Assembly (NCBI RefSeq): GCF_006376685.1
Contig: NZ_VEWL01000001.1
Location: forward strand, 561,869-625,868
Length of the DNA stretch: 64,000 nucleotides
Reading direction: 5' to 3'
Source of the DNA: Ochrobactrum teleogrylli
Lineage (GTDB): Bacteria > Pseudomonadota > Alphaproteobacteria > Rhizobiales > Rhizobiaceae
Part shown: positions 53,762 to 63,232 of the stretch, one piece after another
How the letters are laid out: each line of letters opens with the position of its first letter
Position numbering within the stretch: the stretch's first letter is position 1
Program-made: the position numbers and the translations under genes
The notes under the pieces: generated by a model
Told to the model about the DNA's origin: nothing
The model's database searches: none
Seen by the model: only the letters and a program-made list of their open reading frames with translations

Positions 53762-54804
53762 TGCGTATTGAACGACGCGAAACGCGGCCCATGGCGTTGG
53801 TGACTACGGCACCGATCATTGCGGTCCTGGCCGCTTTCGTGCTGGCGGGCCTGCTGATCGCCGCCGCCGGTGCGCCGGTGGTCGAATCCTTCCGCCAGAT
53901 CGCCATCGGCGCATTTGGCAACAAGCTGTCGATCAGCGAGACGCTGACACGCGCGACGCCGCTGATGCTGACCGGCCTTGCCGCCGCTGTCGCCTTCCGC
54001 TCCAAGCTTTGGAATATAGGTGCTGAGGGACAGTTCTATATGGGCGCGCTGGCCGTGGTGGCCATGGGCACGCAATTGCAGCTGCCCGCGCCGCTCCTCA
54101 TTCCGCTGCTGCTGATTGTCGGCGCGATTGCTGGCATGATTTTTCTACTGATCCCGCTCGGCCTTCGCTTGCGCTTCGGCGTCGATGAAGTGGTGACGAC
54201 ACTGCTTTTGAACTTCGTTGCCGTGCTGTTCGTTTCCATGATGATCGAAGGGCCGATGAAAGACCCGCTGGCCTTTGGCTGGCCACAGTCTGAACCGGTG
54301 CCGGATGCCGCCGTGCTGCCGAAAATCATGGCGGGTATGCGACTGCATATCGGCATCCTGATCGCCATCGCGCTTGCGCTGATCATTGCCTATATGCAGA
54401 AGCGCACCGTGTTCGGCCTTGAAACCAAGGCCGCCGGTATCAATCCGGGTGCGGCGCGTTTTGCAGGTGTTCCCCTCGGTCGCACACTGATCAAGGTCGC
54501 CTGTATCTCCGGCGGTCTGGCAGGTCTGGCGGGCGCCATTCAGGTCATGGGTGTGAAGGGCTATGTCACGACCGACCTTTCGCCGGGCTTCGGTTATTCC
54601 GGCATTATCGTCGCGATGCTCGCCAACTTAAACCCGATCGGCGCGATCTTCTCGGCGCTCTTTGCCGCCGCCATGTTCGTTGGCGCGGACGGCATGAGCC
54701 GCGCCATCGGCATTCCGAGCTTCATTGCCGATGTCACCGTGGCGCTGTCGCTCCTGACCATGCTCGTCGCTTTGTTCTTCACCCAATACAGGATCGCCCG
54801 ATGA
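53761..54804 (+). CDS. ABC transporter permease (YufP-like)
   Basis: A 347-aa BPD_transp_2-type permease with about nine helices; NIGAEGQFYMGALA and FGVDEVVTTLLLNFVA are family marks. The start overlaps the ATPase stop (TGATG). It forms a heterodimer with the next gene's product. Confidence 0.9.
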   Translation: MRIERRETRPMALVTTAPIIAVLAAFVLAGLLIAAAGAPVVESFRQIAIGAFGNKLSISETLTRATPLMLTGLAAAVAFRSKLWNIGAEGQFYMGALAVVAMGTQLQLPAPLLIPLLLIVGAIAGMIFLLIPLGLRLRFGVDEVVTTLLLNFVAVLFVSMMIEGPMKDPLAFGWPQSEPVPDAAVLPKIMAGMRLHIGILIAIALALIIAYMQKRTVFGLETKAAGINPGAARFAGVPLGRTLIKVACISGGLAGLAGAIQVMGVKGYVTTDLSPGFGYSGIIVAMLANLNPIGAIFSALFAAAMFVGADGMSRAIGIPSFIADVTVALSLLTMLVALFFTQYRIAR

Positions 54805-55745
54805 ACGAGTTGATGGATATCCTGCTTTCCGCGGGCCTCTGGGTCTCGGTGCTGCGCATTGCAACTCCGCTGATCTTCGGCACGCTCGGCGCGCTCTATT
54901 GCGAACGCGCAGGTGTGCTCAATCTCGGCATCGAGGGCATCATGACCTTCGGCGCGATGATCGGCTGGCTGACTGTCTATAACGGTGGCGATCTGTGGGT
55001 GGGCGTGCTGGCCGCTGCCGCTTCGGGCGCGCTGTTCGGCCTGCTGCACGCGGCGCTGACTGTCCCGCTCGGCCTGTCGCAGCATGTGGTCGGCCTCGGC
55101 ATCACGCTGTTTGCTTCAAGCCTCAGCTATTTCCTGTTCCGTCTGCTGGTGCCGCTTTCTTCAACGCCGCCGACAATCACGCCATTCCAGCCGGTGAACC
55201 CATCGTTCCTTGCTGATGTGCCTTTTATCGGGCAGGTATTGGGCACACAGACAGCGTTGACATGGATCGCCATTCCACTGGCGCTGCTGCTTGGCTATGT
55301 GCTTTTCCGCACACCGCTCGGCCTTGCCATTCGCATGACCGGCGAAAATCCCCATGCCGCCGAGGCGCAAGGCATCAACCCGATCCGCGTGCGCATTTTC
55401 ACGATCATGTTCGGCAGTGCATTGATGGCGGTTGGCGGCGCGTTCCTGACGCTTTCGGCGTTCAACTCGTTCTTCCCGACCATGATGCAGGGACGCGGCT
55501 GGGTGTGTATCGCGCTTGTCGTTTTCGCATCGTGGAAGCCCGCCCGCGCATTGCTGGGCGCATTGCTCTTCGCGCTGTTCGATGCTTTTCAGCTTCGCCT
55601 GCAAACCGTCTATGGCAAGGCGGTTCCTTACCAGCTTTTCCTGATGATCCCCTATATCATGTCGATTATTGCGCTGATCGTCATGGCAAGGCGCGCGCGC
55701 GTTCCGCAAGCGCTGATGCAGCCTTATCGTCGCGGAGAGCGCTAA
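54801..55745 (+). CDS. ABC transporter permease (YufQ-like)
   Basis: A 314-aa BPD_transp_2-type permease with about nine helices and the typical start of the second subunit (CERAGVLNLGIEGIMTFGAM). It overlaps the first permease by 4 nt (ATGA). Its 3-prime end overlaps the convergent PAP2-type gene by 65 nt. Confidence 0.9.
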   Translation: MNELMDILLSAGLWVSVLRIATPLIFGTLGALYCERAGVLNLGIEGIMTFGAMIGWLTVYNGGDLWVGVLAAAASGALFGLLHAALTVPLGLSQHVVGLGITLFASSLSYFLFRLLVPLSSTPPTITPFQPVNPSFLADVPFIGQVLGTQTALTWIAIPLALLLGYVLFRTPLGLAIRMTGENPHAAEAQGINPIRVRIFTIMFGSALMAVGGAFLTLSAFNSFFPTMMQGRGWVCIALVVFASWKPARALLGALLFALFDAFQLRLQTVYGKAVPYQLFLMIPYIMSIIALIVMARRARVPQALMQPYRRGER

Positions 55746-56622
55746 CGGCATAGCTTGCAGCAAGGCAAGCGACTGCGAACACAACAAGTCCGCCGAGAAA
55801 GTCACTCAAATGGTGTCCGCCGTGCAAAAGCAATGCGGGCACCATAAGTATATTCAATGCGAGCACAAGCAGGCGCAGCCAAACGATATGCCATGTGAAA
55901 AACACCGACATCGCGGCCATTACAGTATGGAATGATGGAAAGCCAATAAGGCCAAGTACATTGGCTGGCGACAAATAGTCGACACCTTCTAACGACAGGC
56001 GAATGAGTTCCGTGGCGTAAGATTGATCGACGGCGAGACCGGCTTTGTTCGCGATATCGTCGGGTATATTCCAAACAACAGACGTGCCAAATGTCGGCAA
56101 AAAAGCCCATATTGTGATGCTGAGCAGCGCCGCCATCATGCCGGTGATGAGAAAATGTGCAAGCTTGCGGGATTGTCCGGTAAAACCGAGCAGAAGCACA
56201 ACGATGACAAGCTGTGGTAGAGACGTGAAATAGACGATCTTTAAAAGCGCGGAGAAGCTGGGCCGTTCGGAGAAGAACAAAACCAGACTTGGCCAGTGAT
56301 AGCCCATCAGCTTGTCAACACTCACCAAGAAATCGTCAATTCGGGGAAAATGAACCGGCAGCAACATATAGTTGAAAACCGAGCCAACCAGAGTGAACAG
56401 AATGAAACCCGCCGTCAGAATAAGCGTTTCCGAAATGCGTGCATCCTGCCTGACCAGCCGATAGAATAAACCAAGCATGATCGTGCCGAGACCGATCAAG
56501 CCGATCATCGCGTAACCTGCCCAGTCCACGCGAACACCCTTTGCGGCAATGAGGGTGAGGTCGATTGCACCGAGTGCCACAACGACTGTCAGTACAAAAC
56601 GCTCATAACGCGACATTATCAT
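55681..56622 (-). CDS. PAP2 / inositolphosphotransferase-type membrane protein
   Basis: A 313-aa inner-membrane protein with about eight helices. The PAP2_3-type catalytic motifs GFPSFHTVMA (His about 241) and HGGHHLSDFLGG (His/Asp about 274-280) are present, as in phosphatidic-acid phosphatases and Aur1/Ipt1-like transferases. A lipid phosphate or inositol phosphate transfer in the envelope is possible. Starts at 56622 or 56616 differ by two residues. Confidence 0.8.
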   Translation of the reverse strand: MIMSRYERFVLTVVVALGAIDLTLIAAKGVRVDWAGYAMIGLIGLGTIMLGLFYRLVRQDARISETLILTAGFILFTLVGSVFNYMLLPVHFPRIDDFLVSVDKLMGYHWPSLVLFFSERPSFSALLKIVYFTSLPQLVIVVLLLGFTGQSRKLAHFLITGMMAALLSITIWAFLPTFGTSVVWNIPDDIANKAGLAVDQSYATELIRLSLEGVDYLSPANVLGLIGFPSFHTVMAAMSVFFTWHIVWLRLLVLALNILMVPALLLHGGHHLSDFLGGLVVFAVACLAASYAVSALRDDKAASALAERARALP

Positions 56623-56687
56623 TAGCGCCCCCCCAATCGTATGCATAGTGGGAGAAAGAGCTGAAATTCACGTTAAATGTGCAAACA

Positions 56688-56718
56688 AAAACGGCGCCCG
56701 AAGGCGCCGTTTTCTTTT
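56688..56718 (-). terminator. Terminator of typA
   Basis: ACGGCGCC / GGCGCCGT stem with a CGAA loop, flanked by AAAA and TTTTCTTTT. On the minus strand it follows the typA stop by about 20 nt; it works equally for the opposite direction. Confidence 0.8.
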
Positions 56719-56730
56719 GTGTTGTCGAAC

Positions 56731-58554
56731 TTATGCAGCGCTCGACTTGCTCTTTTCAAAGCGCTTGCGCTCATTCGGATCGAGATAGAGCTTGCGAAGG
56801 CGGATCGACTTCGGCGTCACTTCAACCAGTTCGTCGTCCTGAATCCACGACAGGGCGCGTTCCAGCGTCATCTTGATCGGCGGGGTGAGCTTCACAGCTT
56901 CATCCTTGCCAGCGGCGCGGATGTTGGTGAGCTTCTTGCCCTTCAGAACGTTGACTTCCAGATCGTTGTCGCGGCTATGAATGCCGATCAGCATGCCCTG
57001 ATAGACCTTGACGCCAGCGTCGATGATCATCGGGCCGCGATCTTCAAGGTTGAACAGCGCGTAAGCAACAGCTTCGCCCTGATCGTTGGAAATCAGAACG
57101 CCGTTGTTACGGCCCGAGATTTCGCCCTTATATGGCTGATAATCGTGGAACAGACGGTTCATGATCGCCGTGCCGCGCGTATCGGTCAGAAGTTCCGACT
57201 GATAGCCGATCAGACCACGGGTCGGTGCGTAGAACACCATACGAACGCGGTTGCCGCCCGAAGGACGCAGCTCGACCATTTCGGCCTTGCGTTCCGACAT
57301 CTTCTGAACAACGGTGCCCGAATATTCTTCATCGACGTCGATGACGACTTCTTCGATCGGCTCAAGCTTCTCGCCGTTTTCGCCGTCCTTCATGACGACG
57401 CGCGGGCGCGAAACGCCAAGTTCGAAGCCTTCGCGGCGCATGTTTTCGATCAGAACTGCGAGCTGCAATTCACCACGACCCGACACGAAGAACGAATCTT
57501 TTTCGTTCGATTCTTCGATCTTGAGCGCAACGTTGCCTTCCGCTTCCTTGAGCAGACGGTCACGAATAACGCGGCTCGTTACCTTGTCGCCTTCGGTGCC
57601 CGCATAAGGGCTGTCGTTGACGATGAAGGACATGGTCACGGTCGGCGGATCGATTGGCTGCGCTGCCAGAGGCTCGCTGACCGAAGGATCGCAGAACGTG
57701 TCTGCAACGGTGCCCTTCGAAAGACCAGCGATGGCAACAATGTCGCCTGCCTGTGCTTCGTCGATGGCCTGACGCTCGATGCCGCGGAATGCGAGAATCT
57801 TCGAGATACGACCGGTTTCGAGCAGCGAACCGTCCTGAGCGAGAACCTTGACGGCCTGGTTCGACTTGATCGAGCCGGAATGGATGCGTCCGGTGATGAT
57901 GCGGCCAAGGAACGGATCGGCTTCCAGGATCGTGCCGATCATGCGGAACGGGCCTTCGGCAACCTTCGGCGCCGGAACGTGCTTGAGCACGAGGTCGAAC
58001 AGCGGGGCCAGGCCTTCGTCCTGCGGACCTTCCGGGTTCAGCGCCATCCAGCCGTTACGGCCAGAACCGTACAGGATCGGGAAGTCCAGCTGTTCGTCGG
58101 TGGCGTCGAGATTGGCGAAGAGGTCGAACACTTCATTGATGACTTCTTCATGACGGCCATCCGGACGGTCGATCTTGTTGATCGCAACGATCGGACGCAG
58201 ACCAACCTTCAGCGCCTTGCCAACGACGAACTTCGTCTGCGGCATCGGGCCTTCGGCGGCGTCAACGAGAACGATAGCGCCGTCCACCATCGAAAGAATA
58301 CGCTCAACTTCACCGCCGAAGTCGGCGTGGCCGGGTGTGTCGACGATGTTGATGCGGGTATTCTTCCAGACGACCGAGGTCGCCTTGGCGAGAATGGTGA
58401 TCCCGCGTTCCTTTTCGATGTCGTTGGAGTCCATCATGCGTTCTGCAACGCGCTGGTTGTCGCGGAACGAGCCAGACTGCTTCAGCAGTTCATCGACCAG
58501 TGTGGTTTTGCCATGATCGACGTGTGCGATAATAGCGATATTACGCAATTCCAT
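56731..58554 (-). CDS. typA: Translational GTPase TypA/BipA
   Basis: A 607-aa ribosome-binding GTPase of the elongation-factor family. G1 [10 protein letters not shown] (about 9-18), G2 RGITI, G3 [10 protein letters not shown] and G4 NKIDRPD are intact. EF-G-like domains II, III, V and the TypA-specific C-terminal domain follow, and the length is that of the family. AGAAGTGATC lies before the ATG. Monocistronic between two terminators. Confidence 0.95.
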   Translation of the reverse strand: MELRNIAIIAHVDHGKTTLVDELLKQSGSFRDNQRVAERMMDSNDIEKERGITILAKATSVVWKNTRINIVDTPGHADFGGEVERILSMVDGAIVLVDAAEGPMPQTKFVVGKALKVGLRPIVAINKIDRPDGRHEEVINEVFDLFANLDATDEQLDFPILYGSGRNGWMALNPEGPQDEGLAPLFDLVLKHVPAPKVAEGPFRMIGTILEADPFLGRIITGRIHSGSIKSNQAVKVLAQDGSLLETGRISKILAFRGIERQAIDEAQAGDIVAIAGLSKGTVADTFCDPSVSEPLAAQPIDPPTVTMSFIVNDSPYAGTEGDKVTSRVIRDRLLKEAEGNVALKIEESNEKDSFFVSGRGELQLAVLIENMRREGFELGVSRPRVVMKDGENGEKLEPIEEVVIDVDEEYSGTVVQKMSERKAEMVELRPSGGNRVRMVFYAPTRGLIGYQSELLTDTRGTAIMNRLFHDYQPYKGEISGRNNGVLISNDQGEAVAYALFNLEDRGPMIIDAGVKVYQGMLIGIHSRDNDLEVNVLKGKKLTNIRAAGKDEAVKLTPPIKMTLERALSWIQDDELVEVTPKSIRLRKLYLDPNERKRFEKSKSSAA

Positions 58555-58647
58555 ATGGAGATCACTTCTATATGAGTTGGGAGCCGCGCCAACAGACCCG
58601 CGCGGAAAAACAATGCGGCGCTCTTACAGGTTTTTTTGCGTTTTAGA

Positions 58648-58672
58648 AAGGGGCAGCGCGACACTGCCCCTT
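58648..58672 (-). terminator. Possible terminator of mgtE
   Basis: AAGGGGCAG / CTGCCCCTT, a 9-bp stem with a 7-nt loop about 90 nt after the mgtE stop, followed on the minus strand by TCTAAAA. The T-run is weak. Confidence 0.5.
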
Positions 58673-58763
58673 ATTTCTCGCGAAAAACCCTTGTTTATCG
58701 GCGCTTTTACACCGTCATTCTGTCAGTTTTTTGTCAGTCGGCGTGCGGAGTCGGCACCAAGCG

Positions 58764-60149
58764 CTACAACAAAGTGCCAGAAAGTATGACAATGGCGACG
58801 CTGAAATAAATGACAAGACCCGTCACATCGACCAATGTCGCCACGAAAGGCGCTGACGCACTGGCCGGATCGAATCCAAGCCGTTTCAACGCAAAAGGCA
58901 GCATTGAGCCAGTCAGCGAGCCGAACATCACGATACAGACGAGCGCCATGCCGACGGTCAGAGCGACCAGAATCCAGTGTTCTCCATAGTCATAGATGCC
59001 AATCGTCTGCCACACGGCAATGCGGACAATGCCGATCAGGCCGAGGAAACTGCCGAGAGCAAGCCCGGTCGGCAGTTCGCGCAACGCGACACGCCACCAA
59101 TCCTTGAGCTTCACTTCCTGCAAGGCCAGCGCACGGATAATCAGCGAGGTGGCCTGCGAACCGGAATTACCGCCCGACGACATGATGAGCGGAATGAACA
59201 GCGTCAGCACGAGCGCCTTTTCCAGCTCCATCTCGAAATGCTGCATGGCGCTCGCCGTTAGCATCTCGCCAAGAAACAGAACGCCCAGCCAGCCAGCGCG
59301 CTTCTTCAACATTTCGCCGAAGCCAATGCGCATATAAGGCTTGTCCAGCGCCTCCATGCCGCCGAAGCGATAGGCGTCTTCGCTGGCATCTTCGGTGATG
59401 GCGTCAAGCACGTCGTCCACCGTCACAATGCCGATGATATGGCGGCTTTCATCCACAACGGGGACGGCCAGAAGATCGTGCTTGCGGAACAGGCGCGCAA
59501 CATCTTCGCGGCTGGTGAGCGGCGAAATGGTGATCGGCTCTTCGTCACGGACAATCGATAGAATCGGTTCTTCCGGCTCGCGGATGATCAGGCGGCGCAG
59601 GCTGACCACGCCTTCAAGGGCGCGGGACTTCGGATCAACCACGTAAATCGCGTAGACGGTTTCGCGCGTACGCTCGACCTTGCGAATGTGATCGAGCGTC
59701 TCGGCCACATTCCAGTTCGACGGCACGGCGATGAATTCGGTCGTCATGAGCGAACCGGCCGTATTCGGCGGATAGCCCATAAGTTTTTTCAGATTGGCCT
59801 TGGTTTCCGGGGCCAGAATGGCGAACAGCCGCGCACGGTCACCCTCGTCGAGTTCCTGAAACACGTCCGTCGAACGGTCAGCTGACATACCGTCCAAAAG
59901 GAGGCTCGCAAGCCCCGGCGCAAGCGCCGCTACGATTTCGGCGGTACGATGCAGTTCCGGCTGGTCAAGCAGGCGGATGGCATCTTCATGGGTGAGCTGT
60001 CCGAAGACGGAGATTGCGTCATCATCTTCGAGCTCGTTCAATAGCTCAACGGCATCGCCCGTATGCATTTCGGCGATACGTGCAGCAATCGCAGCCGCCG
60101 GGAGGTCGGCAACATCAAGCACTTCCGGAGAGAAGTTGTTGTCGGTCAT
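58764..60149 (-). CDS. mgtE: Magnesium transporter MgtE
   Basis: A 461-aa Mg2+ channel. MgtE_N domain (about 30-135), a CBS pair (about 140-265: ISPLTSREDVARLFRKHDLL, VVDESRHIIGIVTVDDVLD) that senses Mg2+, and five helices (about 290-460) with the pore sequence IPLIMSSGGNSGSQATSL. All regions are complete. Its leader (60150-60234) has a nested stem structure on the minus strand. MgtC lies in the same window but not nearby. Confidence 0.92.
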   Translation of the reverse strand: MTDNNFSPEVLDVADLPAAAIAARIAEMHTGDAVELLNELEDDDAISVFGQLTHEDAIRLLDQPELHRTAEIVAALAPGLASLLLDGMSADRSTDVFQELDEGDRARLFAILAPETKANLKKLMGYPPNTAGSLMTTEFIAVPSNWNVAETLDHIRKVERTRETVYAIYVVDPKSRALEGVVSLRRLIIREPEEPILSIVRDEEPITISPLTSREDVARLFRKHDLLAVPVVDESRHIIGIVTVDDVLDAITEDASEDAYRFGGMEALDKPYMRIGFGEMLKKRAGWLGVLFLGEMLTASAMQHFEMELEKALVLTLFIPLIMSSGGNSGSQATSLIIRALALQEVKLKDWWRVALRELPTGLALGSFLGLIGIVRIAVWQTIGIYDYGEHWILVALTVGMALVCIVMFGSLTGSMLPFALKRLGFDPASASAPFVATLVDVTGLVIYFSVAIVILSGTLL

Positions 60150-60508
60150 TAAGCTTGCCTTTCCGTCGATCCGCCGTCAAAGGCAGATCGTGCAAGCTGA
60201 CCTCAAGCGATCAGTACACGGCTACCTTGACGGCTGACACAATCGACTGTGACTGTCGCTGGGCATAAGAGAATAAAACTCCGGTTGAAGATTGCTGTCG
60301 CAAAGAGACTTCGGACAGCCAGCGTGATGTGCGCTTGGTCGCCCTTAAAGTCAAGCCCCACACAGTAATCTGAAGAGGTTTTTGCGAGCAAGGCGTCGAA
60401 TGCTGTCGTCTGGCGCCTTAACCGTAAAAGCCGGTTGAACGCCCTTGCTCACCCGACACCGAAACCTTAAGTCTTGACCATCGAATTCATTTGATCCGGA
60501 GTTTCATC
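60150..60508. other. Intergenic region between mgtE and the oligopeptidase gene
   Basis: 359 bp, divergent promoters expected. Next to the mgtE start lies a nested stem: TTGACGGC (60227-60234) with GCCGTCAA (60173-60180), and inside it GATCG / CGATC (60186-60190 and 60208-60212). No gene is supported. Confidence 0.45.
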
Positions 60509-62557
60509 ATGTCCGACAAGCCGACCTATAATCACGCGCTCACAGAATGGAACGGACCGCTGGGCCTGCCGGATTTCACCGCATTCAAAGACGACGATTT
60601 CGCGCCAGCCTTCGACGCGGCGCTCGCCTCCGATCTCGCCGAAGTGCAGGCTATTGCCAACACGACCGGCGAAGCAACCATCGATAACACGCTGAAGGCC
60701 TTGCAAATGACAGGCAAGGCGCTTGACCATGTGTCGGCCATTTTCTGGATGCGCGCAGGCGCCCATAGCAACGACACCATTCAAGCACTGGAGCGGGAAA
60801 TTGCGCCGAAAATGTCGCGTCATTATTCGCGCATCATGATGGACCCGGCTTTGTTCGCCCGGATCGACGCGCTCTATGACAATCGTGATCTGCTTGATCT
60901 CGACACGGAAACCAAACGCGTTCTGGAAAAGACCTGGAAGGGTTTTGTCCGGTCCGGCGCGAAACTCGATGAAGCTGGCAAGGCGGAACTCGCTGGCATC
61001 AACGAGAAGCTTGCCGGTCTCGGTGCACGCTTCGGCCAGAATGTGCTGAAAGACGAGTCGAGCTGGGCACTGTTCATCACCGATGAAGCCGATCTCGCCG
61101 GGCTGCCGGATTTTCTGAAAAACGCCATGCAGAGCGCAGCAAGCGAACGCGGCAAACCGGATGCTTATGCAGTTACGCTGTCGCGTTCCATCGTCGAGCC
61201 ATTCCTCACCTTTTCGGAAAACCGCGCCTTGCGCGAGCAGGCTTTCGACGCCTGGGCCAAGCGCGGCGAGAATGGCAACGACTCCGACAATCGCGAGATT
61301 GTGCGTGAGATGGTCGAACTGCGCGAGCGCAAGGCCCATCTGCTCGGCTATGCCAATTTCGCAGCCTACAAGCTGGACGACACCATGGCCAAGACGCCAA
61401 AGGCCGTCATGGACCTGCTGGAACCAGTGTGGGACAAGGCACGCGCAAAGGCTGGTGAAGAACAGGCAGAGCTTGAGCGCCTGATCGCTGCCGATGGCAG
61501 CAATCACAAAGTCGCGCCATGGGACTGGCGTTTCTATGCAGAAAAGTTGCGCGCCGAACGCTTTGCCTTCGACGAGGCCGAGCTAAAGCCTTATCTGCAA
61601 CTGGAAAAGATCATTGAAGCGAGCTTCGATGTGGCCACGCGCCTGTTCGGCGTTCGCTTCGAAGAAAAGAAGGGCATTGCCGCCTGGCACCCGGACGTAC
61701 GCGTGTTTCAGGTTTTCAACACGGATGGCAGCGAACGCGGTCTTTTCCTCGGCGATTATTTCGCCCGGACATCGAAGCGTTCCGGCGCTTGGATGAGCGC
61801 GCTGCAATCCAGCCACAAGCTCGACGGCGGCCAGAAGCCGATCATCTACAATGTGATGAATTTCGCCAAGCCGAAGGCCGGTGAACCCGCCCTGCTGTCG
61901 CTCGATGATGCCCGCACGCTGTTCCACGAGTTCGGCCATGCGCTGCACGGACTTCTATCGGATGTGACGTGGCCTGCCGTTTCCGGCACTGCCGTATCGC
62001 GCGATTTCGTGGAACTGCCGTCGCAGCTTTACGAACATTGGCTGACCGTACCCGCCGTTCTGGAAAAATACGCCGTGCATTACCGCACCGGCGAAGCGAT
62101 GCCGAAAGCCCTGCTCGATAAGGTTTTGGCGGCGCGTTCATTCAATGCCGGTTTCAACACGGTTGAATTTACCGCGTCCGCGCTGGTGGATATGGCTTTC
62201 CATACCGGTAATGAGAAGATCGCCGATCCGCTGTCCTTCGAGGCAAAGACACTCGAAAAGCTTTCCATGCCTGATGCGATCATCATGCGCCACCGCACAC
62301 CGCATTTCACTCATGTGTTCTCCGGCGATGGCTATTCCGCCGGTTACTATTCCTACATGTGGTCGGAAGTGCTGGATGCGGATGCGTTCTCGGCTTTCGA
62401 GGAAACCGGCGACGCTTTCAACCCGGAACTCGCCGCCAAGCTGAAGCAGCACATCTATGCCGCTGGCGGCAGTCGCGACCCGGAAGATCTGTACAAAGCA
62501 TTCCGCGGCAAGATGCCGACACCGGATGCGATGATCGAAAAGCGCGGGTTGAACTAA
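60509..62557 (+). CDS. Oligopeptidase (M3 family, Dcp/PrlC type)
   Basis: A 682-aa cytoplasmic zinc metallopeptidase of family M3. The catalytic site FHEFGHALHG is near residue 475 with the third ligand Glu about 28 residues later. The length and the segment FSGDGYSAGYYSYMWSEVL (about 608) fit peptidyl-dipeptidase Dcp or oligopeptidase A. CCGGAG lies before the ATG at 60509. It clears peptides made by proteases and is monocistronic, with a terminator directly behind. Confidence 0.93.
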   Translation: MSDKPTYNHALTEWNGPLGLPDFTAFKDDDFAPAFDAALASDLAEVQAIANTTGEATIDNTLKALQMTGKALDHVSAIFWMRAGAHSNDTIQALEREIAPKMSRHYSRIMMDPALFARIDALYDNRDLLDLDTETKRVLEKTWKGFVRSGAKLDEAGKAELAGINEKLAGLGARFGQNVLKDESSWALFITDEADLAGLPDFLKNAMQSAASERGKPDAYAVTLSRSIVEPFLTFSENRALREQAFDAWAKRGENGNDSDNREIVREMVELRERKAHLLGYANFAAYKLDDTMAKTPKAVMDLLEPVWDKARAKAGEEQAELERLIAADGSNHKVAPWDWRFYAEKLRAERFAFDEAELKPYLQLEKIIEASFDVATRLFGVRFEEKKGIAAWHPDVRVFQVFNTDGSERGLFLGDYFARTSKRSGAWMSALQSSHKLDGGQKPIIYNVMNFAKPKAGEPALLSLDDARTLFHEFGHALHGLLSDVTWPAVSGTAVSRDFVELPSQLYEHWLTVPAVLEKYAVHYRTGEAMPKALLDKVLAARSFNAGFNTVEFTASALVDMAFHTGNEKIADPLSFEAKTLEKLSMPDAIIMRHRTPHFTHVFSGDGYSAGYYSYMWSEVLDADAFSAFEETGDAFNPELAAKLKQHIYAAGGSRDPEDLYKAFRGKMPTPDAMIEKRGLN

Positions 62558-62562
62558 TCAAG

Positions 62563-62589
62563 CAAAAGGCCGGGAAACCGGCCTTTTCA
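62563..62589. terminator. Bidirectional terminator between oligopeptidase and VOC genes
   Basis: AAAAGGCCGG / CCGGCCTTTT with a 4-nt loop (GAAA), shared by two convergent genes. Confidence 0.8.
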
Positions 62590-62940
62590 GTTCTTATGGG
62601 TCAGGATATTGACCAACCGCCCAAAAGGATCGCGTACGAAAAAGCGGCGCACGCCCCAATCCTCATCCGCCGGACCGTATTCGATAGGAAACCCCATCGC
62701 GATTGCCTGCTCCAGCGTGGCGTCTACGTCGTCCACCTCGATGGAAAGATCGGGCACCGGTGTGCCCGAACCACCTTCACGCATGATGCTCACCTGCACG
62801 CGCGACTGCGCATCGGTGGCATAGGTTACGATCCAGCCGAAATCCATCGCCACGTCGAGGCCCAACAATTCGCCATAGAAGCGTTTTGCCGCCGCAGGGT
62901 CGCTGGCAGCTATATTGGCGACGATGCGACGGACGGCCAT
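62587..62940 (-). CDS. VOC family (glyoxalase/bleomycin-resistance fold) protein
   Basis: A 117-aa single-domain vicinal-oxygen-chelate protein. It has the typical ASDPAAAKRFYGELLGLDVA start and VRRFFVRDPFGRLVNIL end, and lacks an obvious full set of metal ligands, so an enzymatic role is open. The ATG at 62940 overlaps the DUF1737 stop (TGATG). Last gene of a short operon with DUF1737 and perhaps the CitE-like gene. Confidence 0.83.
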   Translation of the reverse strand: MAVRRIVANIAASDPAAAKRFYGELLGLDVAMDFGWIVTYATDAQSRVQVSIMREGGSGTPVPDLSIEVDDVDATLEQAIAMGFPIEYGPADEDWGVRRFFVRDPFGRLVNILTHKN

Positions 62941-63146
62941 CAATATTCGCCGAGCTTTATATCCGGCGTATAGTCAACGCCATCAACTTCCTTCACAACC
63001 GGCTGGCCGCACTGCATCACGCCGGTTGCCGCATTGAAGGCATAGGTCGGCGAGCCATGGAGCTGCCAGCCCTTGTTGAGCGCCGCCGTAACGCGGTGGC
63101 AAAATGCGGAATCATCCGGTCCGGTGATGAAACGATAGAGCTTCAT
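62940..63146 (-). CDS. DUF1737 family protein
   Basis: A 68-aa protein of DUF1737: MKLYRFITGPDDSAFCHRVT, then ALNKGWQLHGSPTYAFN. AAGGAAGAAAGAC precedes the ATG at 63146, which decides it against an ORF start 78 nt upstream. Function unknown; the domain also occurs fused to other small enzymes. It is coupled to the VOC gene. Confidence 0.8.
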   Translation of the reverse strand: MKLYRFITGPDDSAFCHRVTAALNKGWQLHGSPTYAFNAATGVMQCGQPVVKEVDGVDYTPDIKLGEY

Positions 63147-63197
63147 AGTCTTTCTTCCTTTGTTAAATTTCAGGCCCGCCTTGGTTCTATTTATTAC

Positions 63198-63232
63198 GCA
63201 TTTCCGAACGCAAAACCGTTTCACACTTTTGC
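63198..63232. repeat. Dispersed palindromic repeat, copy 3
   Basis: Read on the minus strand it contains AAAAGTGTGAAACGGTTTT, identical over 19 nt to the copy at 23022-23066, flanked by GCATTTCC / GGAAATGC arms (about 63188-63242). It covers the 3-prime end and stop codon of the CitE-like gene. Confidence 0.75.

Noticed and set aside
56677-58575. 632-codon open frame antisense to typA
   Set aside because: Its bounds mirror typA almost exactly, it has no ribosome binding site or recognisable domain, and high-GC codon use in typA leaves the opposite strand open.
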